NCBI RefSeq assembly: GCF_008373755.1
Contig: NZ_VUJV01000001.1
Location: forward strand, 186,001-250,000
DNA length: 64,000 nt
Reading direction: 5' to 3'
Source of the DNA: Nocardioides humilatus
GTDB taxonomy: Bacteria; Actinomycetota; Actinomycetes; Propionibacteriales; Nocardioidaceae
This document shows positions 25,363-36,100 of this stretch, in pieces. The notes beneath the pieces were generated by a model. That model made no database searches. It was not told the DNA's origin and was given only the letters and a program-made list of their open reading frames with translations. The position numbers were made by a program, and so were the translations under genes. Each line of letters begins with the position of its first letter. Position 1 is the first letter of the stretch.

Positions 25363-25401
25363 GATGCCAGCAAGGCAACACTCACGTGAGGGCGACGCCC
25401 A

Positions 25402-26031
25402 ATGAACTCCGACAAGGTCTACAGCGTCCTGATCCCGATGCTCCGACCCCTGGTGAAGGGGCGCATGGGCGCCCACCGCCGACGCCACTTCGAGATCGTC
25501 GCGGTGCCACCGCGACGGGTGCTCTTCATCGGTGACAGCCTCACCGAAGGTGGCCTCTGGACCGACCTGCTGCCCGAGCTGCCTACCACCAACCGCGGCA
25601 TCGGCGGTGAGGCGACCTACGACCTGCTCGAGCGCATCGACGGAGCGATCAACGACCCGCTCGCCGTCTCGCTGCTGATCGGCACCAACGACCTGCACGG
25701 TCCGCGCGAGCTGCGCGGCATCACCCAGATCGCCGAACGGACCGAGGAGATCATCGCCCGGATCCGGGCCAAGGCGCCCGACGCCCTCCTCCTGGTCCAC
25801 AGCATCCCGCCGCGCACCGAGCACTTCCGCGACCGGCTGATCGACATCAACCGGCTCACCCAGGCAGCCGCAGCGCGACACGGTGCGACGTACGTCGACC
25901 TCTGGCCGACCTTCGCCGACGAGTCGGGCGTCATCAAGCCCGAGTACTCCCGCGACGGGCTCCACTTCACCCCGACCGGTTACCTCGCCTGGGCCGAGGT
26001 GCTGCGCCCGCTGCTGGCCGATCTCGCCTGA
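25402..26031 (+). CDS. SGNH/GDSL-type esterase or lipase
   Basis: A 209-residue SGNH hydrolase. Block I is FIGDSLTEGG (nucleophile Ser near residue 45), block II glycine is in NRGIGGEAT, block III asparagine is in LIGTNDL and block V is DGLHFTPTGYLAW, giving the catalytic Asp and His. It probably cleaves an acyl or acetyl ester inside the cell, since no signal peptide is seen. The length is normal for the family. It lies between marR (divergent) and the sigma-factor gene (same strand, 18 bases downstream). Confidence 0.88.
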   Translation: MNSDKVYSVLIPMLRPLVKGRMGAHRRRHFEIVAVPPRRVLFIGDSLTEGGLWTDLLPELPTTNRGIGGEATYDLLERIDGAINDPLAVSLLIGTNDLHGPRELRGITQIAERTEEIIARIRAKAPDALLLVHSIPPRTEHFRDRLIDINRLTQAAAARHGATYVDLWPTFADESGVIKPEYSRDGLHFTPTGYLAWAEVLRPLLADLA

Positions 26032-26049
26032 CCCCCACCCGCTGAACGG

Positions 26050-26592
26050 GTGCCGTGCGTGAATACGGGTGTGGACCAGGAATTCGAGGCGTGGGCTCGT
26101 GCTCGCGCTGGCAGCCTCGCCCGGTCCGCGCTGCTGCTGGCCGGCGACGTCCACCACGCCGAGGACCTGGTCCAGGAGACCCTCACCCGGGTCGCTCAGC
26201 ACTGGCCGCGACTGGTTCGTCGCGGAGATCCTGACGCCTACGCCCATCGCGCGCTGCACAACGCAGCCATCGACGCCTGGCGCCGGCGCGAACGCAGGCC
26301 GCGCGAGGTGAGCGGCGTGGACGCTTCTCCCGACGCACCGATGCACCCGGACGCCGACCCCGATCGGCGACTCCTCCTCCGTGAAGCCCTGGCGCGATTG
26401 ACACCCAAGCAGCGGGCGGTGCTGGTGCTGCGCTACTACGAGGACCTCACCGAGACCCAGACCGCCGCGGCCATGGGGTGCTCCCCCAACACGGTGAAGA
26501 CCCAAGTCCGTACGGCGCTCGCCCGACTCCGAGCGCTGGCCCCCGACGTCCTCGCCGAGCTCGGCGACCCTGAGGAGGCGAGCACCCGATGA
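26050..26592 (+). CDS. ECF-type sigma factor (SigE family)
   Basis: A protein of up to 180 residues with sigma region 2 (FEAWARARAGSLARSALLLAGDVHHAEDLVQETLTRV) and region 4 (LTPKQRAVLVLRYYEDLTETQTAAAMGCSPNTVKTQ), like the actinobacterial SigE-like ECF group. GTG codons at 26059 and 26071 are also possible starts; the last would place the first phenylalanine of region 2 where it is usual. The following gene overlaps by four bases (ATGA) and encodes a membrane protein, the normal place for an anti-sigma factor. The target promoters are not known. Confidence 0.9.
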   Translation: MPCVNTGVDQEFEAWARARAGSLARSALLLAGDVHHAEDLVQETLTRVAQHWPRLVRRGDPDAYAHRALHNAAIDAWRRRERRPREVSGVDASPDAPMHPDADPDRRLLLREALARLTPKQRAVLVLRYYEDLTETQTAAAMGCSPNTVKTQVRTALARLRALAPDVLAELGDPEEASTR

Positions 26593-27914
26593 CCGGATCC
26601 GAGCTCCGCGACGCACTGGACGTCGTCGTACGAGAAGAGGCCGCGGCGATCCACGTCGATGCCTCGGCGGCGTGGCAGCAAGGTCGCCGGCGGCGGCTCC
26701 GACGCCGCGTGGCGGTAGCAGCAGCCGCGGTGGCGGCGATCGGGATCGTCGCGACCTCGGTCGCGGTCATCACCGACCCACCGCGGCCGCTCGACCCCGC
26801 GAGCACGGACCCGGTGGCGAGCTCGCATCCGCTCCGGCTCGACTACCTCTACTGGGACGACGACCTGCCGAGCAGGACGGGTCCGCTGGCCGGCCTCGTC
26901 GAGCGGAGCGGCCCTGACATCTACGGGTGGTACGCCGCTTCACCCGAGGGACACCTATGGCTGGTCGACACCGATGTCGACGTCTTGCCGTCACTGTCCC
27001 CGGACGGCTCCCACCTGGCCTACATGCGCGGCGGCTACAAGGACGCGGAGTGGGTGGTCTCCGACCAGGTGGACGGCACCGAGGTGACGTTCCCCGAGAT
27101 CGGGACAGGCGTCGACTCCGACCTGGATCGCCGCTACTTCCAAGCCGCGCAGTCCCCGTCGTACTGGTCGCCCGACGGCTCGGCGGTCCTGGTCAACATC
27201 GGCGCGATGGATCCCGACGAGGACCCTGAGCCGACGGCGGCGGTCCTCGGCGTCGACGGCTCGTTCTCCGCGATCACGACACCCGACACTGCCGGCTCCA
27301 GCTCGTTCCCCCTGGGATGGATCGATGACCGCCACATCGCGGTCATCGGGCAGAGCGACACCACCAACGACCTACGGGTCTACGTCGTCGACATCCGGAC
27401 CACATTTCCGGTTCGCGAGGTGCGACTCCTGAGCAAGGTGGACTACTCCAGGGTCAGCCAGTGGTTCGGGACCATCTCCACTGACGGCGAGGTGCTCGCG
27501 ACCGTGAGCGACCGGCGGATCCGCTACTACTCGCTGCAAGGACCTCGCCAGGGACGTCTCCGCGGATCGATGACCACCCCGGCGACTTTCGCAGGCTCCT
27601 GTCCCTTGACCTGGACGGGGACAGATCTCTACGTGCCCACGGCCACGGATCGTGACACCGGGGCGAGCGCGATCCTGACCCGCGCCAACGGCGGTACACC
27701 GATCCTCGCCGACCCTCGTCTCGACATCTCCTGCTCGTTCTGGGCCCGCACTGCCCTCGAGGGGCCCGAGCACCGGGGCATCGGTGGCCGACTCTTCGGC
27801 ACGAGCGAGTCCTGGCTCTCCTGGCACTGGCGCGAGGTGACGATCTCGAACGTTCTCGGCGCGCTCCTTCTCACCTGCGGACTCGTCCTGACCATCCGGC
27901 GCCGCCGGCGTTGA
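26589..27914 (+). CDS. membrane-anchored beta-propeller protein, possible anti-sigma factor
   Basis: A 441-residue protein. A 35-residue Arg-rich N-terminus (QQGRRRRLRRRVAV) is followed by a transmembrane helix (about residues 38-60), an extracytoplasmic region of about 350 residues with TolB/WD40-like blades (LPSLSPDGSHLAYMRGG, QSPSYWSPDGSAVLVNIG, FGTISTDGEVLATVSD), and a second helix at 418-436 followed by RRRRR. It overlaps the sigma-factor stop by four bases, so it is translationally coupled and may hold or sense for that sigma factor. It lacks the HxxxCxxC zinc motif of classical anti-sigmas. The C-terminal helix resembles PEP-CTERM/LPXTG-like tails (hydrophobic then basic) but no sorting motif is present. 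Confidence 0.8.
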   Translation: MTGSELRDALDVVVREEAAAIHVDASAAWQQGRRRRLRRRVAVAAAAVAAIGIVATSVAVITDPPRPLDPASTDPVASSHPLRLDYLYWDDDLPSRTGPLAGLVERSGPDIYGWYAASPEGHLWLVDTDVDVLPSLSPDGSHLAYMRGGYKDAEWVVSDQVDGTEVTFPEIGTGVDSDLDRRYFQAAQSPSYWSPDGSAVLVNIGAMDPDEDPEPTAAVLGVDGSFSAITTPDTAGSSSFPLGWIDDRHIAVIGQSDTTNDLRVYVVDIRTTFPVREVRLLSKVDYSRVSQWFGTISTDGEVLATVSDRRIRYYSLQGPRQGRLRGSMTTPATFAGSCPLTWTGTDLYVPTATDRDTGASAILTRANGGTPILADPRLDISCSFWARTALEGPEHRGIGGRLFGTSESWLSWHWREVTISNVLGALLLTCGLVLTIRRRRR

Positions 27915-27934
27915 GGAATCGCCTGGCCTCCGGC

Positions 27935-30148
27935 TCAGGGCATGGTCGGCAGCGTGCAACTGGTGAACTGGTCGCCTTGGCGCACCACGGCCCGCTTGCC
28001 GTCGAAGATCGACCCCACCCCGGTGATGCTCGACGGGTTGAGGCCCCCGACGTAGGTCTCGGTCTGCGCCGCCGTCGAAGGCGACGGGGCGAGACCGACG
28101 ATCCCGAACCGGTACGTCGACGACGAGGTTGTCGCCTTGTAGAGGTTGATCCCCGCGTTCCGGGTGCTGCCGACCGACGGGTTCGAACTGCCGGAGGTGT
28201 TCGTGACGATGCGCGCGCACATCGTCGGGTTGAAGGACCCGCTTCCTGTGCTGCCGTTCTGCACGATGATCCCCGAGAGGGTGTCGCCTCCGATCTCGTT
28301 GAAGATGTTGCTATCGACATTGATCGCGGCGGCGCCGTTGGAGTCGCGTTGCAGCACCAGCAGGCTCGAAGCGCCGGTCTGCCGGACCCAATTGGACTCG
28401 ATCGTCGCGTGCACCGTCGGCGTCGCGAGCGTCGTGGCGTTCGTCTGGACGCTCTTGTCGGTGACCAGCGAGATCCCAGGACTCCCCGGCGACGGGGTGA
28501 GGGCGAGGATCGTGTTGCGGTAGACGCGGAAGTCCACGGTCGCGCTCCCCGTGGCCGTGAGGGCGATCACCGTACCCCTGAAGAACGCGATCGGGTTCGC
28601 TGTCGACCCGTTGTTCGCGATGTCGAAGTTGCCCTGCCCTCGCCCGATCACGCCAGCCGCGATGGCAGAGCCGGTGGTGGGGTTGGTCGTGTGGCCCAGG
28701 ATCCGGTTGGACGAGATCGTGATCTTGTCGGTCGCCGACCCCGGCACCCCGTAGGTCCCGGCCGGAGCGGTCGACGTCGACTTGTTGCCGCCCTGCACCG
28801 CGATGGCGTCGGCGGACGGGAAGCCGGTGATCACGTTGCCGCTGATGGTGGCCTTGGTGAGGCTGGCGACCGTCGTGGACGACCCGAGGAGCTGGAGCGC
28901 GATGCCGCTGTGTTGCGACAGGCTCGAGTCGTCGGAACTGGTGATCGTGTTGTTCGAGATGTTCGCGTCGGTGATGGTGCCGGCGTAGTTGCTGATCGCG
29001 ATGCCCGAGCCGTACGGGTTGGTGATGGTGTTGTCGGTGATCGTGACAGCACCGTCGATGTTGTTGTCCCCACCGGTGTCATAGCTGAACTCGAACGCCG
29101 AGTCCGTGTCGACCTGGTGCAAATCCCCGGCGTTGATGATCGATCCGTGAGTGAAGGTGAAGTCCGTGACGCCGGCGCCTCTCACCCCGCTGCGGTCGGT
29201 CCCACTGATCCTCATGTAGTTGAAGGAGACGTGGGCCACGTTGTCCAGGGAGATCCCGGTGTCGAGGGTGTTCTGGATCGTGCCGCCGCTGTCCGCGGTG
29301 CCGCTACCGGTGACCGTGAAGAAGCCGCTCGAACCCGTGTTGTCCAGGACGATGCCCTGACCGGCACCGTTGACCGAGACGCTCTTGAACGTCATGCCGG
29401 CAGCGCCGATCTCGGTGTTCCTGACGAAGACGCCGACGCTGGTCGTGGTCGCGATCACGTTGTTCGCGCCCGTCACCGTGACCGTGCCCCCGTTGTCGAG
29501 GCCGAAACCCTGGGCCGACCCCGTCGACAGGGTGAGACCTCCGGTGAAGCTCGTCGTCGTCGTAGGACTGCTGAAGATCTGGACGCCACCCCCGGTGCTG
29601 GCGATCGGGCCGCTGAAGACGGCTGACGAACCCGGGCCACGGCCCTGGATGAGCACTACATTCGCCGCTGCAGAGGAATGGTTGATGCTTCCGGCCATCG
29701 TGATCGTCCCCGATCCCCCGGTCAGGTAGAGGCTCGAGTCTCCTGTGCCGGTGATCGAGAGGTTGGGCCCGATGTCGGCGTTCGTCACGCCGAAGCCGAT
29801 GATCCCGGCGTCACTGGTGTTCGCCACGTTGACCCGGCGGACGACCACGTCGTTGGCGAGGTAGATGCCATAGCCCGAGGGGTTGGTGATGGTCGGGTTG
29901 GTGCCGGAGGCCGGGAACAGGGTCGTGCCGCCCACCACGAGGCCTTCGGGCTGACCGATGAGCCGCTGGCTCGCCTCGAGCGCCATCACACCGGCGTAGC
30001 TCCCCGATCCCTGGAACAGGAAGATCGTGTCGCCAGCGGCGTCGGGGTCGATGCCGCCGGCTCCCAGCCCCACCGAGGTGTTGTACGGCGAGCTCGAGCG
30101 CCCGTCACCGTTCGTGGGCAGGGCGTTGTTGACGTACCAGACCCGGCC
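27935..30148 (-). other. parallel beta-helix and C-terminal cap of giant protein B
   Basis: This segment encodes short repeating strands with Asn/Gly/Ser ladders (for example ISNNTITSSDD, VTGANNVIATTT) typical of right-handed parallel beta-helices, beginning at VWYVNNALPTNGDG. Such folds bind or cleave polysaccharides, but no pectate-lyase catalytic pattern is evident. Confidence 0.75.
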
Positions 30149-33100
30149 GGTGATCGAGAAGGACGCGGTGCCGGTCGCGGTGTGGCTCGTGCTGCTGTTG
30201 CAGGGCGTGGCGTCGCACACCCGGTAGGTGAAGGTGTCGGTGATGCCGGTGTCGCCGTCGTCGGGCACGTAGGTGAAGTTGCCGTCGGCCTCGATCGTGA
30301 TCGAGCCGCCCTGGGTGGTCGCGGCATTGGTGACCGGCTCGGCGACCAGACTGGCGTGCGCGGTGTCCGCATCGGTGTCGTTGTCGAGGAGCGACCCCGT
30401 GACGACCTTGCCGGCCTGGGTGGCCGGCTTCGTGGTGCCGACGTAGAGGGCGGTATTACCGGTCACCGAGTAGGTGTCGGCCACGGCGACCGGCGTGGCG
30501 CCGGACCTCGTCACGGTGACGTTGCGGGTCGCCGGAGCGCTGGAATCGCCGACGTCGTCGGTCAGCACGAAACGAACCGTGCGCGTCGCGGTCGACGGCG
30601 GGCTGCCGATGTTGCGGTAGGTGACGTTGCGGACCAGTGCCTGCGCTGCGGCGGGCGTGGCGCTCGCGTTGAAGGACACCGTCAGCGGGAGCGACCCGTT
30701 GCCCGCGGAGTAGGTCCCGATCGATGTGCCGCCGTAGGTGACGGTGGCGCCGGAGACGCCGATCTGACCGGCGCCCGTGCCCTGGTTGCGGATGTCGAGT
30801 CGATCCTCGGCCATGCCGCCGGCAGAGAATTCGGCCGCGAACGCGCCGCTGTCGAAGTTGGCGGAATCGGGGTCGGTCACCGTCACCGCGGTGGTGACTG
30901 GCGTGGCGGGATCGCCCTGGGTGTAGCCGAGCGGCGCGGACTCGATCCCGGTGAGGGTCGGCGCGTCGTTGACGTTGGCGACGCTGACCGTGCGGTTGAT
31001 CTGCGCCGAACCACCGCTGCCGTCGTTGACCCGCACGACGATCGTTCGGCTGTTGGGCCCGGGAGCATCCGAGGTGTTCGTGAAGCCGACCGTCCGCAGC
31101 GCTGCCTGATAGGTGGCGACAGGGGCCGTGCCCGTCAGGGTGAGTACCCCCGACGCGTAACTGCCCGTGATTCCTGCCTGGTTGGTGAAGAGGAGCTGGT
31201 CACCAGCGACCGGACTACTGATGGTGTAACTGGCGCTGGCCAGGTTGGCATCGTCGGGATCCGACGCATTCAGGGCCGGGCTCACGAGCGCGGGCGTAGG
31301 GCTGTTCTCCGTGTAGCCCGTGCCCGCGGTCACGTCGGAGATCACCGGCGGGTCGTTGACCAACGTGATCGGGATGACTCGGTTGAGACCCGCCGAGGAG
31401 GCCGTGCCGTCGTTGACAACGATGGTGATCGTGCGGCTGGTGCCCGGGGTGTTGCTGGTCGGGTTGCTGAAGGTGATCGTCCTCAGTGCCGCCTGGTAGG
31501 TCGCGACCGAGGCTGAGCCCGTCAGGGTCAGCACGCCGGACGCGAACGAACCCGTGATCCCGCTCTGGTTGGTGAACGAGAGCAGGTCGGCCGAGACCGG
31601 GCTGTTGATCGTGAGCGTGGCGCTGGCCAGGTTGGCGTTGTCGACATCTGCCACCAGGAGGCCGTTCGACACCCTGACCGCGGTGCTGTTCTCGACGAAG
31701 GCCGTCGGCGACGACGGATCGCTGAGAGTCGGTACGTCGTTGACCGCGGTCGGCGTGACCTGCCGCGTCACGGCGGCGCTCGACGCGCCGTCGCCGTCGG
31801 AGACGATGAACCGCACCGTGCGCGCGCCAGTGTTCGGAGCCTCCGAGACGTTGCGGTAGGTGACGTTCCTCAACAGCGCCTGGCCGGCGGCGGGCGTGGC
31901 GCTGGCGTTGAACGTGATCACCAGGGCCGTCGTACCGCTGCCGCCGGCGAAGGTGCCGATCGTCACGCCGCCGAAGGTGACGTTGGCACCGCTGACGCCG
32001 ATCTGGCCGGCTCCGGTGCCCTGGTTGCGGATCTCGAGCCGGTCCTCCGCCTGCGCGCCGGCGGAGTAGTCGACGGTGAGTGAGCCGGTGTCGAAGTTGG
32101 CCGAGTCGGCGTCCGCCACGGTGCCGGTCGACGTGATCGGCGACGCGAGCGCATTCTCGACGTAGCTGAGGGGGGTGCCCTCGATGCTGCCCACGACGGG
32201 CGCCGCGTTGACCCCGACCAGGTGGATGACACGGGTCTCGGGCCCACTCGTCCCGCCGGCGCCGTCCTTGACGACGAACCGCACCGTCCGGTCCACGGTG
32301 GAGGGGTTGGGGACCACATTGCGGTAGGTGATGTTGCGGATCAGCGCCTGCGCGATGGCGGGGGTGACGTTGCCGAAGGAGACGATCAGCGGCGTGGTGC
32401 CGACGCCGCCGTTCACGTTGATCGAGCCGATCGGCGAACCCTGGTAGCGCAGGCTCCGGTTGATCAGGTCGAACTGACCGGCCCCGGTGCCCTGGTTGCG
32501 GATCTCGATCCGGTCCTCCGGCTGCCCGCCCGAGGCGAAGTCGACGGTCAGCTCACCGAGCGCGAAGCTCGTCGAGTCGACGTCGAAAACGGTCGTGCTC
32601 GCGGTGATGAGCACGCCCGCGCCGTTGGCCCCGGTGTCCAGAGCGCTGCTCTCGATGTTGTCGAGCACGGGCGCGTCGTTGATCGGGGTCACCGTGAGGG
32701 TGCGCGTGCGACTGCCCGAGGCAGCACCGTCGCCGTCGTTGAACGCGGTCACCACGACCTTGCTGCTCACCGGGTTGTCGCCCTCGTGGCGGTAGGTCAG
32801 GTTGCGGAACAGCGCCTGAGCCACTGCCGGAGTCACGGAGCCGTTGAAGCTGACCACCAGGGGGCTGTCATCGGTGATGGTGCCGATGGTGACTCCGCCG
32901 TAGGTCACTGTGGTGCCCGAGACGCCGATCTGGCCGGCGCCGGTGCCCTGGTTACGCACCTCGTAGCGGTCGGCCGTCTGCGCGCCGGTGGACGTGCTCA
33001 CGGTCATGCTGCCGCCCGCGAAGTCCGCCGAGTCGGGGTCCGTGACGGTGCCGTTCGGCGCCACCAGGACCGCCGATGCGTTCTCGGTGTAGGTCAGCGA

Positions 33101-36100
33101 ACCCGCGTCGTAGGTCGGGATCGGCGGGTCGTTGACGGCCGTGATCGTGACCGTCCGCGTCGCCGGGGCGCTGGTCCCACCGTCGCCGTCCTTGAGCACG
33201 GCGCGCACCGTGCGGTCCGTCGTCGACGGGTTGTCGGAGCTGTTCGCGTACGCGATCGAACGGACCAGGGCGTAGACCGCCAGGTTCGAACTGAGGGCGT
33301 TCGCGTTCAAGGTGATAACCAGGGGGGCGCCGCCCGTACCTCCGGCGACGGTGCCGATCGAGGTGGCGTTGTAACGCACGTCGGAGCCCACCACGGTGAT
33401 CCCGGTGCTGTTCGGGGTCTGGATGCGGAGCACGTCCTGGCTCGTGTTGCCACCTGCGGTGATGTCCACGGTGAGCGTGCCCGTGTCGAAGTTCGTGGAG
33501 TCGACGTCGGCCACGGTCGGGACGTTGCTGACGAAGACCCACAAGTTCTCGGTGAACGCGGCGGGCCCGACGTCCTGGAACGAGAGCGACGGCGCGTCGT
33601 TGACCGCGGTGACGGTGATCACCCGAGTCACCCCTGCGCTCGTCCCACCATCACCGTCGGTGACGACGAATCGAGCGGTGCGGTCGGTCGTCGCCGGGTT
33701 GTCGGAGACGTTGCGATAGGTGATGTTGCGAACCAGCGCCTGAGCAGCCGCCGGCGTGGTGCTCGCGTTGAACGTGATCACCAGGGGCGTCGTACCGCTG
33801 CCACCCGTGAACGTGCCGATCGTCACGCCACCGAAGGTGACGTTGGATCCGGAGACCCCGATCTGGCCTGCTGCCGTGCCCTGGTTGCGGACCTCCAGGC
33901 GGTCCTCGGTCTTGCCACCCGCAGAGAAGTCCACGGTCAGGGCGCCGGTGTCGAAGTTGGCCGAGTCGACGTCCGACACGGTGCTCGTTGCGGTGATGAC
34001 GGTCCCCGCTGCGTTCTCGGTGTAGCTCAGCGACGCACTCTCGATCGCCGCGATCACCGGTGCGGCGTTGACGGCGGCGACGGTGATCACGCGGGTGCCG
34101 GGTCCGCTGGTGCCGCCGTCGCCGTCGTTGACGACGAACCGGACCGTGCGGTTGGCGGTGGAGGGGTTGGCGGAGACGTTGCGGTAGGTGATGTTGCGCA
34201 TCAGCGCCGAGACGTTCTGCTGGTTGGAGGTCGCCAGGAGGTTGACCACCAGCGGCGTGGTCCCGGTGCCGCCGGAGAAGTTCCCGATGGTGATGCCGCC
34301 GTAGGTGACGTTGGCGCCTGTGACGCCGATCTGTCCGGCCCCGACGCCCTGGTTGCGGATCTCGAGGCGGTCCTCGGCGAGACCACCGGCGGAGAAGTCG
34401 ACCGTGAGGCTGCCGCCGAGGAGGTCCGTCGAGTCGACCTCGACGACCTGGCCGGTGGCGGTGATGACCGTCGCCGGGGAGTTCTCGACGTAGGCGAGAG
34501 CGGTCGACTCGAAGTTGTTGACCACCGGGGGGTCGTTGACGGCAACCACGGCCGCGGTGCGCGTGACCGCCGCGCTGGTGCCGCCGTCGCCGTCGACGAG
34601 GACGATCCGGATGGTGCGGTTGGCCGTGGTGGGCTTGTCCGCGATGTCCCGGTAGGTGATGTTGCGGAGCAGAGCCTCGGTCCACGACGGGATCGCCGCG
34701 CCCCGGAGGCTGATCACCAGTGGGGTGCTGCCGTTGGTGCCGCCCGAGAAGCTGGCGAAGACGACGCCGCCGTAGGTGACGTCGGTGCCGGATACGCCGA
34801 TCTGGCCGGCACCGGTGCCCTGGTTGCGGATCTCGAGCCGGTCCTCGGCCAGGCCTCCGGCCGAGAAGTCGACAGTCAGGTTGCCGAACCCGAAGTTGGT
34901 CGAGTCGACGTCAGCGACCGTGCCGGTGGCGGTGATCGGCAGCGCCGCTGCGTTCTCGGTGTAGGAGAGCGTCGCTCCCTCGATGTTCGCGACGACCGGA
35001 GCGTCGTTGACGTTGGTCAGGTTGATGACACGCGACTGCGGCGCCGAGGTGGTGGCGCCGTCGTTGACGGTGAACGTCGCGGTCGTGCTCGGGCTCGCCA
35101 ACAGGTCGAGGTCGCTGTAGAACGCGAACGTGCGCAGCATGGTCTGCCATTCGGCGACGGTGCGGGTGCCGATCGGGTTGATCGTCGCCACCCCGGTCGT
35201 GGAATTGAACGACGAGGTGAACAGGGTGCCTGCCCCGGTGAACGTGACGTGGTCCCCGGGCACCGAGGCGCTGAAGGTGATCACCGCCTGGGTGAGGTTG
35301 GCGTTGTCGAGATCGGTGATCGTCAGGTTCGGGCTGATGATCGCCGGTGCACCGTCCTCGGTGTAGGTGACGGCACCGCTGTCCAGGGTCACGACCGGGG
35401 CGTCGTTGACCGACGCCACCATCACGACCCGGGTCGCCGCGTTGCTCGTGCCGCCGTCGCCGTCGGTCAGCACGAACCGCACCGTGCGGTTGGTCGTCGA
35501 GGGGGTGTCGGAGACGTTGCGGTAGGTGATGTTGCGCAGCAGCGCCTGACCGACGGTCGGGTTGGAGTTGGACGACAGGGTGATGACCAAGGGCGTGGTG
35601 CCGCTGCCGCCGGTGAAGGATCCGACCGTCGAGCCGGCGTAGGTGACGTTCGATCCCGAGACGCCGATCTGACCGGCACCGGTGCCCTGGTTGCGGATCT
35701 CGAGCCGGTCCTCGGCCAGGCCACCGGCCGAGAAGTCGACCGTGAGCGTGCCCCCGGCGAAGTCGACCGAGTCGACATCGGCAACAGTGCCGGCTGCCGT
35801 GATCACGGTGGCCGCAGCATTCTCGGCATACGCGAGCGCCGACGACTCGACACTGCCGATCACCGGAGCGTCGTTGACGGGCGTGACCGACACGGTCCGG
35901 TCCACGGCGTTGCTCGTGCCACCGTCGCCGTCGGTCACGACGAACCGCACCTTCCGGTTGGCGGTGAACGGAGCATCGGAGACGTTGCGGTAGGTGACGG
36001 CGCGGATCAACGCCTGGACGGCAGCCGGGGTCGCGGCGTTCGTGAAGGTGACCGTCAACGACGTCGTGCCGCCGGTGAAGCTCCCGATGACGGTCCCGCC

